Of a stretch of DNA of 64,000 nt, positions 22,934 to 35,040 are shown piece after piece. Each line of letters opens with the position of its first letter. Position 1 is the first letter of the stretch. The notes beneath the pieces are model-generated. The model worked only from the letters and a program-made list of their open reading frames with translations. It had not been told where the DNA came from and did not search any database. The stretch is from Ceratodon purpureus (lineage: Eukaryota > Streptophyta > Bryopsida > Pseudoditrichales > Ditrichaceae), in the NCBI GenBank assembly GCA_014871385.1, contig CM026426.1:17174183-17238182 (forward strand), in the 5' to 3' direction. A program made the position numbers and the translations under genes.

Positions 22934-23269
22934 CTACTCCATCATATTCTCTAAATTGTGAAGCGCTTTATCGCTTAGTCCTTCATAGAATTCACCGTAC
23001 ATGTGATATGATTTCTCATGAGTCCATACCTCACCAGCTTCTCTAAAGTGATCTTCATCATTTTCACTACCATTGCTACTATCCAAAGAGACATCTGATG
23101 GAACTGTCGCTCTCGTGTCAAGTCCTATATTCTGTCTCTCTCTAGGAACGTCCCAAGTCTGGACCATGAAATAGGTGACAATAACAGTAGTGATCGCAAC
23201 TAATATAATTGTCTCGATTGGCATCTCTAGTAAAATGTTTAAAGTGAATGCTGTCTCAGGCGTCATCAT
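22934..23269 (-). CDS. Hypothetical small protein with one membrane segment
   Basis: 111 codons starting MMTPETAFTL. A hydrophobic stretch of about 20 residues (IETIILVAITTVIVTYFMV) is followed by an acidic, polar C terminus. It may be one exon of a minus-strand gene, since an AG acceptor precedes it and a good donor (CAG|GTAACA) lies near 23383. No family recognised. Confidence 0.3.
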   Translation of the reverse strand: MMTPETAFTLNILLEMPIETIILVAITTVIVTYFMVQTWDVPRERQNIGLDTRATVPSDVSLDSSNGSENDEDHFREAGEVWTHEKSYHMYGEFYEGLSDKALHNLENMME

Positions 23270-23654
23270 ACTCTAAAAAGGCAAATTTGCAAGTGAGTGT
23301 CATGTTCGTATTAAACTGAAACAAACAAATCCCTATATGCATAATCTAGAAGTTAGAAAGTGAGCATATGGAAGTATGTTACCTGATGATTTCGTGGCTC
23401 CGAGGTAGCTTATACACGTCTCGAGTATGTCCTTGAGTAGTAGTCACTTTCTGGTCCACCCGCCTTTGGAAGGGTCCTCTCCTTACTCAAAGATCTCTCC
23501 ACAGACTCTAGTAATGCCTTTGCTCTCCTAACAGCTCTCGTCTCAACCATAACTCAGGAACTCATCACAAGAACTTCTTGAAATGATTGTGACTAGTACG
23601 TGACTTGACCAACCTTATAATGATTTGGCAGCGTCTAAGGACCGTCTGATTCTT

Positions 23655-23951
23655 CTAATTGTATCCCTTTGAATTTAAATAGGTCACACGTTCCATCCTA
23701 AGTGTTCGCTGAAAAGTGATGAGCATATAGGCTATTGTAATACTCTCACATTGGATCTCAAACGCATAAGCGGCTGGAGTGCTATTTAGATATCTATCAA
23801 TATTAAATAAGAATACGTAGCCGTCAGAAACGTTTTCCACTCTAACACTAACAATTTTGCTTTCTCTCAATTCTTGCTGGCGCACTAAACATTGAAATGC
23901 ACTTTCGGCCATTACTATATAATTATACAGTCTGCCATGTCTATAATACAA
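23655..23951 (-). CDS. Hypothetical protein, 98 aa
   Basis: An open frame with balanced composition (MAESAFQCLVRQQELRES from the second Met). It could be an upstream exon of the same gene as 22934-23269. Function unknown; it may be spurious. Confidence 0.25.
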   Translation of the reverse strand: MYYRHGRLYNYIVMAESAFQCLVRQQELRESKIVSVRVENVSDGYVFLFNIDRYLNSTPAAYAFEIQCESITIAYMLITFQRTLRMERVTYLNSKGYN

Positions 23952-24008
23952 ATTACCCTAATCATGACCAATATAAGCCACATTATGTATTCTTAGCAAT
24001 TTTATCTT

Positions 24009-24228
24009 AATTGTAATAAGTGAATGTATTACTTAGATGTAAATTGTTATAAGTTAAAGAATTCAGATTTACTTGAATCAAAATTGTAATAAGTGAATGT
24101 ATTACGTAGATGTAAATTGTTATAAGTTAAAGAATTCAGATTTACTTGAATCAAAATTCTAATAAGTGAATGTATTAAGTAGGTGTAAATTGTTATAAGT
24201 TAAAGAATTCACATTTACTTGAATCAAG
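24009..24228. repeat. Three 73-bp tandem repeats
   Basis: Units begin at 24009, 24082 and 24155 (AATTSTAATAAGTGAATGTA) and end TTTACTTGAATCAA. They differ at only a few positions. Confidence 0.9.
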
Positions 24229-24523
24229 ACAAGTGTAAGTCACATTAAGACATTTCCCTCGTCGGTGAATTCTCATTATGAATATAATTTAAAATTTGTT
24301 ATTATATTATTTGAATTGAGAATTTCCTAGTCATTAAAGTAAAACTTAATAATTTCATTATGACACATTATTTGAATTAAGAATAGCCTAGACTTATATA
24401 ATAATTAGAACTGTCAAATTAGTGCTAGTTATTACGTTTCATGATATCTAGTACCTAGTGTTCCATTGTCCAAGCATGTGAATTTCAGGTAACATTTTGT
24501 GTTTCACGCATGTAAGTGAAGGT

Positions 24524-24740
24524 CGTTCTGTACAGAATACTATATTTCAGGAGACCTTACATTTTGCATAACGCACTAGTGTTGGCTTTCTTGTTCACAT
24601 CATCAGTGCCTTAAGCAATACTGAAGGGCCGCATTGATTGGATATGTCAGCCGTTCTGTGCCGAACGACCCTACTGGCTCTATTTTCGCAACACAACTCT
24701 CCTACAAAAATACATGTCAGCCGTTTTGTGCCGAACAAGT
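24524..24740. repeat. Three dyad-motif copies upstream of the MULE gene
   Basis: CGTTCTGTACAGAATAC (24524-24540) contains a perfect 12-bp palindrome. ATGTCAGCCGTTCTGTGCCG starts at 24643 and ATGTCAGCCGTTTTGTGCCG at 24713, sharing a longer block 70 bp apart. Confidence 0.7.
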
Positions 24741-25096
24741 TGTATTTTTGATAAAGGTAATGTAACACGTATTTTCTTTTACGTGGCCAGATCCAAAAAA
24801 GGAGTGTTTCCAGATGTTTTAAACTGGATCTAAGTACATAAGTATTTAAATGGATTTAAGTGTTTCGAGATGTTTTAATATGGACCTAAGCACATATAGG
24901 GTACTAAGTACATAAGAGATTAGTTCTAGTTCATTATACCACTCCTTCTGAATCAACCATGGCTAGCCAAGTAGTGTCGTTCAGGCTCTTAACTTCTTCG
25001 ATTCCTTTCATTCTTCTTGTCGATGACATAGGCTTTGTTAGTGTTGATGAGAGATTGTTATGTCTTAAGTTTTAGTTACATGAGAGCTCTTTAATA

Positions 25097-28000
25097 GTGG
25101 AGAAGGAGAAGTTGGGAGTTGATGGGATGGTTCTTAGAACTATCTATGAGAAACCAAATCTTACAGATGGCCGTAGAGTTTATACCCTCTGTGCAGGTAG
25201 CTATACTATCATAGGAGGCTTTCCCAATCTTGATATGTCTCAGTCATCTACTCTCACTCCTCGGTCTATAGCTACGTTGGAGCGACGAGGTCGTGATTAT
25301 CTCAAGAGGACGTTACCAACCGTTAAAGAGTCTCTCAAGCATAGTATCAACTTGTTGAGTTCTGATGATGAAGATGATGATGATGACATAACGATGGAGA
25401 CATTTCATTTCAATGCAGATGGACCAAGTGATCAGGCAAACCTCATTAGTGAATCCTCTGACGCTATTGCTGACGACTCTTTCGTGGTTTCTGAGACGCC
25501 AACACGGAATATAGTTTCAGAGTCCTTCTCTATCGACACACCATGCTCGGCATCTGTACAACGTGGTGCTAGTTGTCTAGTAGAGTCTCAGACCTCCATG
25601 CCAGTGAAGTTGGAATCTATTGAAGTGATTGCTTCAGTTGAGATCAAGTCTTCAAAACTTTCTGTGGCAGATACCACAGAGACATCCACAATAAGCATCT
25701 ATGACTTGATTGTTGCTCTTGGTAATCAGGGATCGTCCAAGAGTATTTTGAAATCTGCGGATATGTCATCCTTTTCCCATTTGAAGGTAAAGTATTTACC
25801 TGTTCAATACAATGGAAATGTCATTTTTGAGTTGCCACCTCTACCTTGTGTCAAGGAAGGAGGAGCAGGACTGCTTGAAGGTATAGATCGAAGAAGTGAT
25901 GGACACGCTTGGACCGAGACTGCAACAACGAACATCTCAGATCGAAATTCAGAGCTCTCATTCAAGTACGTCAAGTGTTTAGGACATCTTTGATGTTTAA
26001 ATCCTACATGTCCTCATCTGGTCCATAATGGCGACTATAACGACATGTACTGGGAAGGATCCACCCCTGAGATTTTGACACCTGGACCAACACCTCTTCT
26101 ACCAAAGAGGTGTTTTGTCCTTTGCCGATTCTGTAAGGTTGCCCAGCTTGTCTCAAGTTGTGCACGTGTAGGATGTTCTATATTGTTTCTAAGAATCCTT
26201 GCATGTCGAGGGCTGCTGTTCACATAGGAACACATGATCATCCAGTTGCTAATGGAGAATGTAGAGAGGCTTTGGATCTTATCAACGAGGAGATTTTGAC
26301 CCAGGTGGCGCGGACACCAGCTGCTAAGGTTTCTGCGATAGAAATGGCAGTAGGCCGTGAGCTTCTCCTCAAAGGCCTGGTTGATGTAAGTGGCGACGGC
26401 AAGAAGCTCACGGAGGCAGAAATATCTCAGGTGTTTGACAAATGGACAAAGCTTAGCACTCCAAGCATCTGTAACATGATAGCAGAGGCTAGGCGCTTCT
26501 GTGGCGAGGGCGGATTCATTGACAACATTCTGAAGTTGAAGAAGGCTTCAACTTACGATTATATACATGTAGTGTTTTTCCCGGACAAGGTAGTGACTTA
26601 GTGTATCTTTTCAAGATGTTGACTTGTGGCGTAGGCAGCGGTGTTGGTCTTGTGAAGAGAATGCAACCTGGAGGAGACCTTGAAAACAAGTGGGTCATGT
26701 TTGACCACGTCAAGAGAGTTAAGGAGTGGACAACCCTGGGAATCCATGTCTATGACCCTGATTATTGGAAGGTTATGACCATAGCAGTTTGTGGCATGAG
26801 GTCTGAGACAACAGAGGCGCAAAAGCAAATGTGGTTGTCAATGCCGAACGTCCTTGAAAAGCATGGGGTCACGAATGTGAACTTTAAAGGCTTTATGGCG
26901 GATTCGGCTCAAGCCAACTTCAATGCTGTGAGATCCTTATTTGGATCGGGGACCCGAAAGAGCCGATGGAAGGTAGGGAATGTACATGCCAATTCCATTG
27001 GACAATGGCGTTAGATCGTCACACAAAGCAGCTTATCAAGCCAGAGCTGCAACAAGTCCACTTGAAGTTGTGCCAAGATTATCAAAAGTCTCGAACCAAA
27101 TCGGATGCTGATACCGCTTTGGCAGCCATCAAGGCTTGGTGGTTTTCATCTGGTGCGGTTGCTAAGAGCTCTTTAAAAAAGCTCTACGGCTGGATAAATT
27201 TTTGGTACTTTTGGTACCATCAATGGGGCTCACACATCTCAGAGGTAAAACTCCGAAATACGAAAGTCATTTCAAATTATAAATTTGCTTCTATATTGAT
27301 GTAGTAGTGGGCTATGTGCATATAAAAGTTGTCACGGGATCTTCGATCTGCAAGGGTGTTATGTGCAGAACACCCTAAACCGTCCATTTTGGTTTTCCAG
27401 TTTTCGACCCCTAGGGGGTATTCTGTGCAGAACGCCATGTTCTCATTCCTTAACTCTAAGTCGCCTCGGTACCAAAGTGGTCATTCTGCACAGAACGCCC
27501 TTACTATTGCACAGTGGCTCCGAGTATCCGGTATACGATGGTGTTCTGTACAGATCACAATATTCTTCTGCAGTCTATATTTTCATTATACTATTTACAG
27601 AATATGCACTAATTTCTAGTTGACATGTTGAAATCTTTTCTTAGTGAATATATGTCAGAGGTATATCCTTCTTTATAATGAAGAGCATCTATGCTTGTTA
27701 AATAATTCTGACTCTTACATTTTATCATCACTTCTGACCTTTATATTCTTTCCATTTTAATATCAATGCTTTTACATACTGTGATATTAACATTTGTAAC
27801 ATTGTTATTGATTGCAGTTTCTCTCTTTTGAAGAAGAGACATCCATGCCAACTTGCAATTTGTCTGAGACAGTACATAACAAATGGCTGCAAGCATCTGG
27901 GAATGATATGGTGGATCTTTACAACGCCACACTTGATGACTATCGCAGAGCCGCATTACAGTCAATACAATATCACAACTTCCTCAAGGGGCGTATTGGT

Positions 28001-29215
28001 AGACAAGGGCCATGTCGGAATGTGTTGGCGCTTCGTCTCGCTACTCTTAAGGGTAACCCTGTAAAAGTGGCTCAGATTGTTAGTCAAATTTCAAGCAAGG
28101 CCGGTTTGAATTCGAGGTTGCCTCATCTTGAAGGTGAGAACCATTTTGATTCAGCGAAGAAGAAGCTAGATTTGGCTCCTGGTGATGATGATGATTCACA
28201 TCGTCATGACCGAGTGAATTTCACTCTTCCTAAGCTAGGGAAGAATATGACGCCTGGACAGAGTCGCTCGTTGAATCAGAATTCCACCACAAGCAATCCT
28301 TCACTCACTAAAGGCTCTGTGGAAAGACGTGTGGTAACCTGCAATGGCCTTCCAATCCGTGAGACTCCTTGTTACAATCCCATGGACTGGCGGATTGAAC
28401 GAATTTCACGTCAATCCAAGGACCAATGCAACGGCTATAACAGCAATGGCAAGAGATGCAATGCGGTGATGGCAAAGTATCGAAGGGCTACAGCTGCTCC
28501 AACATTTACTGGCCTTCAAAGGAAATACAAATCTCAAGATTCAGAGCAGAAGCAGTTCTGGCCTATTATGCTTGGGACTAATTTGTCACAAGCAGAGGTC
28601 GACAGATTGGAATCTGCAGGTTTTATACTGGAAGAAGATCACCTTGCCCCATCTAAGGAGATTGAAGGTGAGAAGCAAAATGTTCATCCGGCCATGACAG
28701 AAAAAGGAAAGTCTACTGATGCCTTTCATTGGAGCAATCCTATCTACACTCCATCTGAGCCTGTTGATGGTCCAAGACCCGCGAAGTCATCAGGAGATTA
28801 CCGTCCCACCATGAGAGATGGTAAGAAATTCAAAAATGTGTCTGAACCTTCACCTGAGCATGTTGCCAAGTTTGTCAAATCAATTACCACCGACTGCTCT
28901 GTGGTGAAATATGTGAAGGTTCTGTATCCAAGATATGGAGTAGTTTACACTATCCACACTCCTGGTTCCATTGCCAAGAATCAACTTTATGAGGTTACCA
29001 TTGGAGATTTTCCTGCCTGTACGTGCCTTGATTTTATTACTATGAAGACCACAACCCTTGGTCGTGGGCAGAAAAAGTGGATCCTTTGCAAGCACCTCTA
29101 CTGTCTTCTACAGCAATACATGGGATGTACGGTGGACGATAAGTTTATTCACCGTCCAGCTTGGACATTCAATGAAGTTGGCATGCTTTTAGACAGATGT
29201 TCAAGGGAGATCTAA
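25097..29215 (+). pseudogene. Mutator-like (MULE) SWIM-domain transposase, frameshifted
   Basis: Homologous segments lie in several frames: 25097-25993 (acidic N-terminal part), 26045-26601, 26601-27014, 26966-27245 and 27818-29215. The last is joined by a clean intron (27246-27817, TCAGAG|GTAAAA to GATTGCAG). The catalytic region has VMFDHVKRVKEW and GFMADSAQANFNAV, the latter in the position of the second MULE Asp, followed by CQFHW. The C terminus has a SWIM zinc finger, CTC...CKH (LCKHLYCLLQQ). Frame changes near 26155, 26590 and 26950 cannot be repaired by obvious introns, so this copy is probably dead. The reading frame near the start uses GTG; an upstream ATG (24959) is separated from it by an in-frame TAG. 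The intron carries four dyad motifs. No terminal inverted repeats or target duplication were found. Confidence 0.75.
27354..27558. repeat. Four dyad motifs in the MULE intron
   Basis: GGGTGTTATGTGCAGAACAC (27354, part of a 7-bp-arm inverted repeat), TTCTGTGCAGAACGCC (27421), CATTCTGCACAGAACGCCC (27483) and GTGTTCTGTACAGATCAC (27541). Spacing is 58-69 bp. Confidence 0.7.
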
Positions 29216-30262
29216 TTGTTTTTTTTTTAGAGTAACTTTTATCTTGAGAGTACTCTAAGGATGCCTTAGTGCTATAACTATAGTCTTAGAATGTCTTAAA
29301 GAATGATGCGTATGTTTCATTTTCCATTCTAGTATTCATTGGCAAGTAGTTTGGATTAGATTGGATTTGTTCCAATTAAATAAGCATCCTTCACTGTTTA
29401 TTGTAAGCCTTTTATAATCTATATATCTCCTTATTTACTGTTAGCCTCTTATAATCTATGTATCTTCTTATTTTTTGTAAGCCTTTTATAATCAATGTAT
29501 CTTATTTTATGTCCTGTAAATTCATACCTACTACCTTTTATGTCTACACTTGGAAACGTGGCCCTTGAAATATTGGATGAACATCATTCGTCGCAAGTTT
29601 TCAGTCATCACTGATGCAAATTTTCATTAGGTCGTACTTACTATAATTAAATAAATTACATGAGCCATGAGCATAAAAAGTACGCTCATGGCTTACAGCT
29701 CATTGCTCACTGCTCATGTCATAGCCTCCCTCCATCCCCCAACTACAAAATGTTTCGTAATACACAGTCGCAGATACTTCTTTTTTCATCTGCACACAAG
29801 AGAGCACTTCATTATCAGAGGGGAGCGACAATATTGTCTCAAGAATGACGAATAGATTTACTGTCTTAAAAACAGTGTAAACAACTTTTACATGTACAAA
29901 GATGTTACACACAAATAGTGCAACATTCGCCAAATAGATGATGTCAGATTAAATTGTATATAAAACACTACCACATCAACGAACTCTTTCTGGTGCCGAG
30001 CAATGGTCACCATTTTACCCTTCTCATGTGGAACTTCTTCTTCATGACTATTAGTTAAAACTTCCTAACTAATACTACATTCTTTTATTTAGGAATGTAT
30101 TGAAACGTATGAGCCTCTCCGTTTGGGTTAAAAGAAAAAGTTGAAGAAAAACAGAGCATAAAAAATATGAGCAAAAACTTGTAACATTAATTACCACCTC
30201 GACGATGCAGATATCTCAAATCAGTGCTTGTCACGTTCTTTATCTTCTGCTCGTTTTTTTTT
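29216..30262. other. Non-coding, with three 37-bp repeats
   Basis: TWAGCCTYTTATAATCTATR units start at 29404, 29441 and 29478. A degenerate dyad motif may lie near 29986. Otherwise nothing recognised. Confidence 0.5.
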
Positions 30263-30859
30263 TCATTCTCTGCACTTCGACATAACGATTATTAATCTTG
30301 ACTTAAACATCTTTTCTCTCTCACACCATGGGTACGCAGTATCGTAACACTCCCGCCGAATAGTCTCCAAGGTATCTGAGGGTCCAAATTCTGTTTCGTC
30401 AGGGTCAGTTTGACAGAGAAACTCCTCTTCCGTCAGCTTGTACAAACCGGATTCCGGATCCGCGTCCACCTCCGCACAATGCTTCTTGTACCTTTTCGTC
30501 GTCTCCGAGAGATACTCCTCCAACGGCTCTCCTTCCTCAATATCTTGAACAGAGTGCTTCCTAAAAATTAACAAGGATGCGCCTCTACACCGTTTCCTCT
30601 CTTCTGCTTCCTGCTCGTAACGTTTTGAAGCATCGTCCAGTTCGTCTTCGCTTGTCTTTATCTGAACTGCAACCTCAGAAATCTCCTCCTCCCGACCTCG
30701 TTTTTGCTCACCACGATCATCCCGTCTCTTCGCCTTCGTTTCCTCATCAGTCTTCGGACTAGTCTTGTCCACCACGTTGTCCTCCTTTGCGTCTGACGAG
30801 CCAGATACGATATTCTCTTCAGTGTGCTCCATGTCTTCTTCTCTAACTACATAATCCAA
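30263..30859 (-). CDS. Highly charged protein of unknown function, 198 aa (tandem copy A)
   Basis: Starts MDYVVREEDMEHTEENI. Very rich in E, D, K and R, with a segment (EETKAKRRDDRGEQKRGREE) shared with the gene at 31802-32308. The C-terminal half differs completely from that copy. Probably a coiled or disordered nuclear protein. It lies in a tandem duplication whose non-coding flanks are also repeated. Confidence 0.5.
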   Translation of the reverse strand: MDYVVREEDMEHTEENIVSGSSDAKEDNVVDKTSPKTDEETKAKRRDDRGEQKRGREEEISEVAVQIKTSEDELDDASKRYEQEAEERKRCRGASLLIFRKHSVQDIEEGEPLEEYLSETTKRYKKHCAEVDADPESGLYKLTEEEFLCQTDPDETEFGPSDTLETIRRECYDTAYPWCEREKMFKSRLIIVMSKCRE

Positions 30860-31801
30860 ACTACTTCAGAATTACCTACACTGCATCTCTTATAACCTGA
30901 GCCACTCACTGTAAACAGTGCCTCATGTCACTTTTCCTTCTGAGAACACTTAGACATTTCAAGATGTTTATAAGTTAACAGGATGGATCACTCCAACAAA
31001 TGCAAAATGACTTACAGTGCACACTGCCTCTAAACCATAGTTGTAGTCTTTTCCACCTAGCGACGCTCAGATTTTTCCATAGTGCAATTCTTTCCATCAG
31101 TTAAAGTCCAGTGACCACACTTTAAATGAAGTTAACGAAACAATTCACTCAGTGTAAGATGTACTAAACTCTGCGTAATCAATACTTAACTTAAGAACTG
31201 CTAGCTAACCACCACAAATTAGCACATGCGTATGTCACAGTAAACATCTTCCAGAATATCATAACCGTGCCTTTTCAAAAAAATATCGGAATTGTAGTAC
31301 CCTAAGTGATAGTGCACATTGAGTAATGAAGTGGCATAAACGACTTGGAATTCGCACCGGTCCATTTGAAGTTAACGGCTGTCGAGTTAGAAAGCATCCT
31401 CGATCGGCAGTTGAATGTAAAAACATATTTGAAACGTCAAACATCTTCCACAAAGTTATTCCATCCAAGGCATTAAACATGTGTGTATCAAACTAACTTA
31501 CAGTGCTTTATTAGACAAAAAAAGCGTGGGATGAGTCCTGTGAATATGAAAGAAAGAAGCGGCTCATTCTCATTCGTGCCATGTATGTAATACTTCCAAT
31601 ACTGTCAACAAATTAATGTTCTATTGATTGAGTAAAATATGTACTACATTTCAAGTATATTTCTCCAACAAGTAAATGATAATTTCACAGTAACGTCTTT
31701 ATTATTAATCTCCAAACCAGTCGGTAATCACAAACCACAAAACATTGACTATGTAATTTGATCGCTATATGTTTTACCGAGTTGCCAAAATCGATATGAA
31801 C
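30860..31801. other. Non-coding flank of duplication unit A
   Basis: Recurs with moderate divergence at about 32310-33240; TTTAAATGAAGTTAACGAAA and CATTTGAAGTTAACGGCTGT mark the correspondence. No gene seen. Confidence 0.7.
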
Positions 31802-32308
31802 TTATCGTTTGAGCTTATTGCTTTCTCTGTCACAACGCATTATCCTGGATAATGAGGGATTTTTGTAGTACCTTTGCAGACGAGGAATGACGGGAAAATA
31901 GCTCAGCACCTTGAGCGGTCTAGTCTTCTGGAGCATTTCTTCATACCTAGGAGAGTCGCATTTTGGACATCTGTCCAGTTCTTTTTTATCAGCATCGTTG
32001 AATACAACGCACCCATTGGGACAGCCGTCAATGGTAGTGAAAATCACCGAGAATGCGTCACAACACACAGTCTCCTTGTATGCTTCCTGCTTGTAACGTT
32101 TTGAACCATTGTCTGCTTCTTCATCGCTTTTCTTTATCTGAGCTGCAAGCTCAGAAATCTCCTCCTCCCGACCTCGTTTTTGCTCACCAGGATCATCCAC
32201 TCTCTTGGCCTTCGTTTCCTCTTGAGACATCCATCCAGTCTTGTTCACAGCTTTGTCTTCTCTTGCGTCTGACAAATCAGTAACGGTATCCTCCACAGTG
32301 GACTCCAT
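31802..32308 (-). CDS. Charged N-terminal domain fused to a TNP2-type zinc-ribbon fragment (tandem copy B), 168 aa
   Basis: The first ~80 residues match copy A (EETKAKRVDDPGEQKRGREE). From about residue 93 the sequence changes to CPNGCVVFNDADKKELDRCP followed by KCDSPRYEEM and KVLSYFPVIPRLQRYYK. That is the conserved CPxC...CPxC-x-PRY region seen before the catalytic part of CACTA/TNP2-like transposases. The frame ends soon after (SNKLKR, stop), so the catalytic domain is missing. It could be a gene fusion by transposon capture or a chance chimera after rearrangement. Confidence 0.6.
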   Translation of the reverse strand: MESTVEDTVTDLSDAREDKAVNKTGWMSQEETKAKRVDDPGEQKRGREEEISELAAQIKKSDEEADNGSKRYKQEAYKETVCCDAFSVIFTTIDGCPNGCVVFNDADKKELDRCPKCDSPRYEEMLQKTRPLKVLSYFPVIPRLQRYYKNPSLSRIMRCDRESNKLKR

Positions 32309-33240
32309 GTTTCCTTCTCTATCTACGTAATCTAGAACACTTCAGAATTCACAGCACAACGTCTTGTATAACCAGAACCACTCACCATAAACACAGCCTC
32401 ATGTCACTTTACTTTCCCAAAACGCGATCACATTTCATGATGTTCATAAGTGAACGAGATTTATCTCTACAACAAATGCAAAATGACTTACCGCACACAC
32501 TGCCTTTGAAGCATAGTTGTTGTCTTTTCCACCTTGCGATGATCAGATTTTTATACACTGCATGTCTTTCCATCAATTAAAGTCCACTGACCACACTTTA
32601 AATGAAGTTAACGAAACAGTTCACTCACTGTAAGCTGTTTTAAACTCTGAGTAATCAATACTTAACTAAAGAACTGTTAGCTAACCACCACAAATTAGCA
32701 CATGCGAATGTCCTAGTTATCATCTTCAGAATATCAGAACAATGTCTTTTCAAACAAATATCGTCATTGTAGTACTCGAAGTGATAGCGCACACTGAGTA
32801 CTGAAGTGACATAAACCTAGGTGGAACTCGCACCGAGTCATTTGAAGTTAACGGCTGTCGACTTTTAAAGCATCCTCGATCGGCAGTTGCATTAAAAAAA
32901 CGCATTTGAAATGTCAAACATTTTCCAACAAATTTTTAAATACAAATCATTGAACATGTCTGCATCAAACAAACTTACAGTACTTTATCAGCCAAGAAAA
33001 GCAGTGAAATAGGACTGTGAAAATCAAAGACAGAAGCGTCTCATTCTCACATGTGCCATGTATGTACTAATTCTAATACTAACCAAAAATTAATGTCGTA
33101 CTATTTGAGTAAACTATGTACTACATTTGAAGTAGGTTTCCTCAACTCGTAATTAACAGTTTCATAGTAACGTGTTTATCACCAATCTTCAAAACAGCCG
33201 GGAATCAAAAACCACTACACATTCATTGTATACTTCAAGA
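32309..33240. repeat. Non-coding flank of duplication unit B
   Basis: Corresponds to 30860-31740. Together with the coding parts it shows a ~1.45-kb direct tandem duplication. Confidence 0.75.
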
Positions 33241-35040
33241 ATTTTTTTTAACTGAGATGCCAATATCGTTTCTTTTATATTACAATGTTTACAATGTCAT
33301 ATTTTGCACAGTTTGCAGCCTCTGGAAAGCAGTCTTTGCGGAAGTTATTGTAAACGGCATATTCATTGAAATGGCCAGTCCACGTTATCTTGTGCATCAT
33401 ATTATTTGGCTATTTTGTTAAAGGTAATGGAAATTGAGGTCCTCATTAGTGGGGGCATGGAAATTAGTCATACCGTTGGCCATAGGTAGGCTTGAAAATT
33501 TATCTCATGGAAAAGAAACATAAAATCCTAACAAAAGTGAGAAATCTAGAAAGAAAATACATTTCAGTAAAAGAAATGGAGTCATCATTAAAGATATGAT
33601 GGGAGGTTAAAAGAAAAGTACATTTTATTTAAGAAAGTACTAGTTGTAAGAGAAAAACATATTAAACGAAGAAAATTTTCAATAATAAAAGAAAGTAAAT
33701 TTAATAAAGAAAAGTTTTGAGAATGAACAAAAAGTATAAACAATGAAGGAAAAGTATATTTTCAGAAAAGAAGGTATTTACTATAAAAGAAATGTATCCT
33801 TAACGTTTCTTGACTATGTTTCACCAAAAAACATTCCAAAACTGCCATTTCCAATGTAAAAAGCATAAATGACTTAAAAATCATTATTTTCTGATTCTAA
33901 GCATAAGATCTTCAATTATATTATTGTAGTAGATAGCTCAATAAATTTCATCATACGTTCCAGCGATTAGAAGATTACAGCAATTAGAAGTTAGAAGATT
34001 ACAGCGATTAGAAGATTACAGCGATTGAGAATTGTAAACAAATTTCTTTGACACGATTTTTTACTAAGTTGACATAGTCTAAGTTTTTTTGCTTGGGTTT
34101 TTTCCATTTTGAATTTTGAGATTTGTAGGGAATGATAAAGAAACTAAGCTAGCTATGTTTATAAAAAAAATTACAAACAAAAACAAGTGTGTCATGTCAA
34201 AAATAGTATTTTTATTGAGTTGAATGCAATAAAATGCTAATTCACATTTCTTTCCTAGAAATTCTATTATTTCATATAATTCCGATCCAAAAGGTGAAAG
34301 GAAAGATTGATGTCCATCTTTTAAGTGAAAAAAAGATAACTTCTAAGAATACAAATTTTCTAACTTTAAGTCTTTAATTTGCATTATAATCATTTGATGC
34401 AACTGCTAAGTTTTTTTTGTATTTTTTCTAAAGCGCTAATTACATACATAAGGTGTAAAAGGTGTAAAAGGAGTTGAACCTACATTGCCTTTGTTTTTAA
34501 TTTATATATAAATGTAAAATTTATGTCCTTAATTGAGCTTCTAGAAGAAAAGAATCTTCGAAACATTGATCATGTGCAGTGGAACGTTTGCCAACAACCT
34601 ACACTCCATTGATGTTGGTTTTTTTATTTTTTTATTTTTTTATTTAATAATTTTTAAAAGTTTTAAAATATTTTTAAACCTATGAAATACAAAACCATAT
34701 TTGCATCCATTTTCCACTGATATATGAGCTTTTGCACCTGACTAGACTTATAATCTTCCCATCTGATAAAAAAAAGACTTATAATCTTCCCATCTGATTT
34801 CTTAACGAGAAAAAAGAACTTGTACATTGTTAGGAGGTATAGGTGATAATTAGTCGTCATACATATCTTTTAATTCCAAGCAATTCAAATCATGACATCA
34901 AATCTTCATATGCCATATTGACAATAATCACAGAATGATAATTTATTATCCAATCATAAATTAGAACTAAAACCAAAGAAATAACTATAAAAATACTCAG
35001 TAATTGCTATGAGAATCCCACAATATAAAACGACATTGTA
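33241..35040. other. AT-rich intergenic region
   Basis: Contains a short tandem repeat of AGAAGATTACAGCGATT-like units at about 33960-34030 and T-rich runs near 34620-34640. No gene recognised. Confidence 0.6.

Noticed and set aside
20849..27558. Hormone-receptor or SOS-box sites
   Set aside because: The half-site order differs from glucocorticoid-type elements, and neither regulator is expected in this context.
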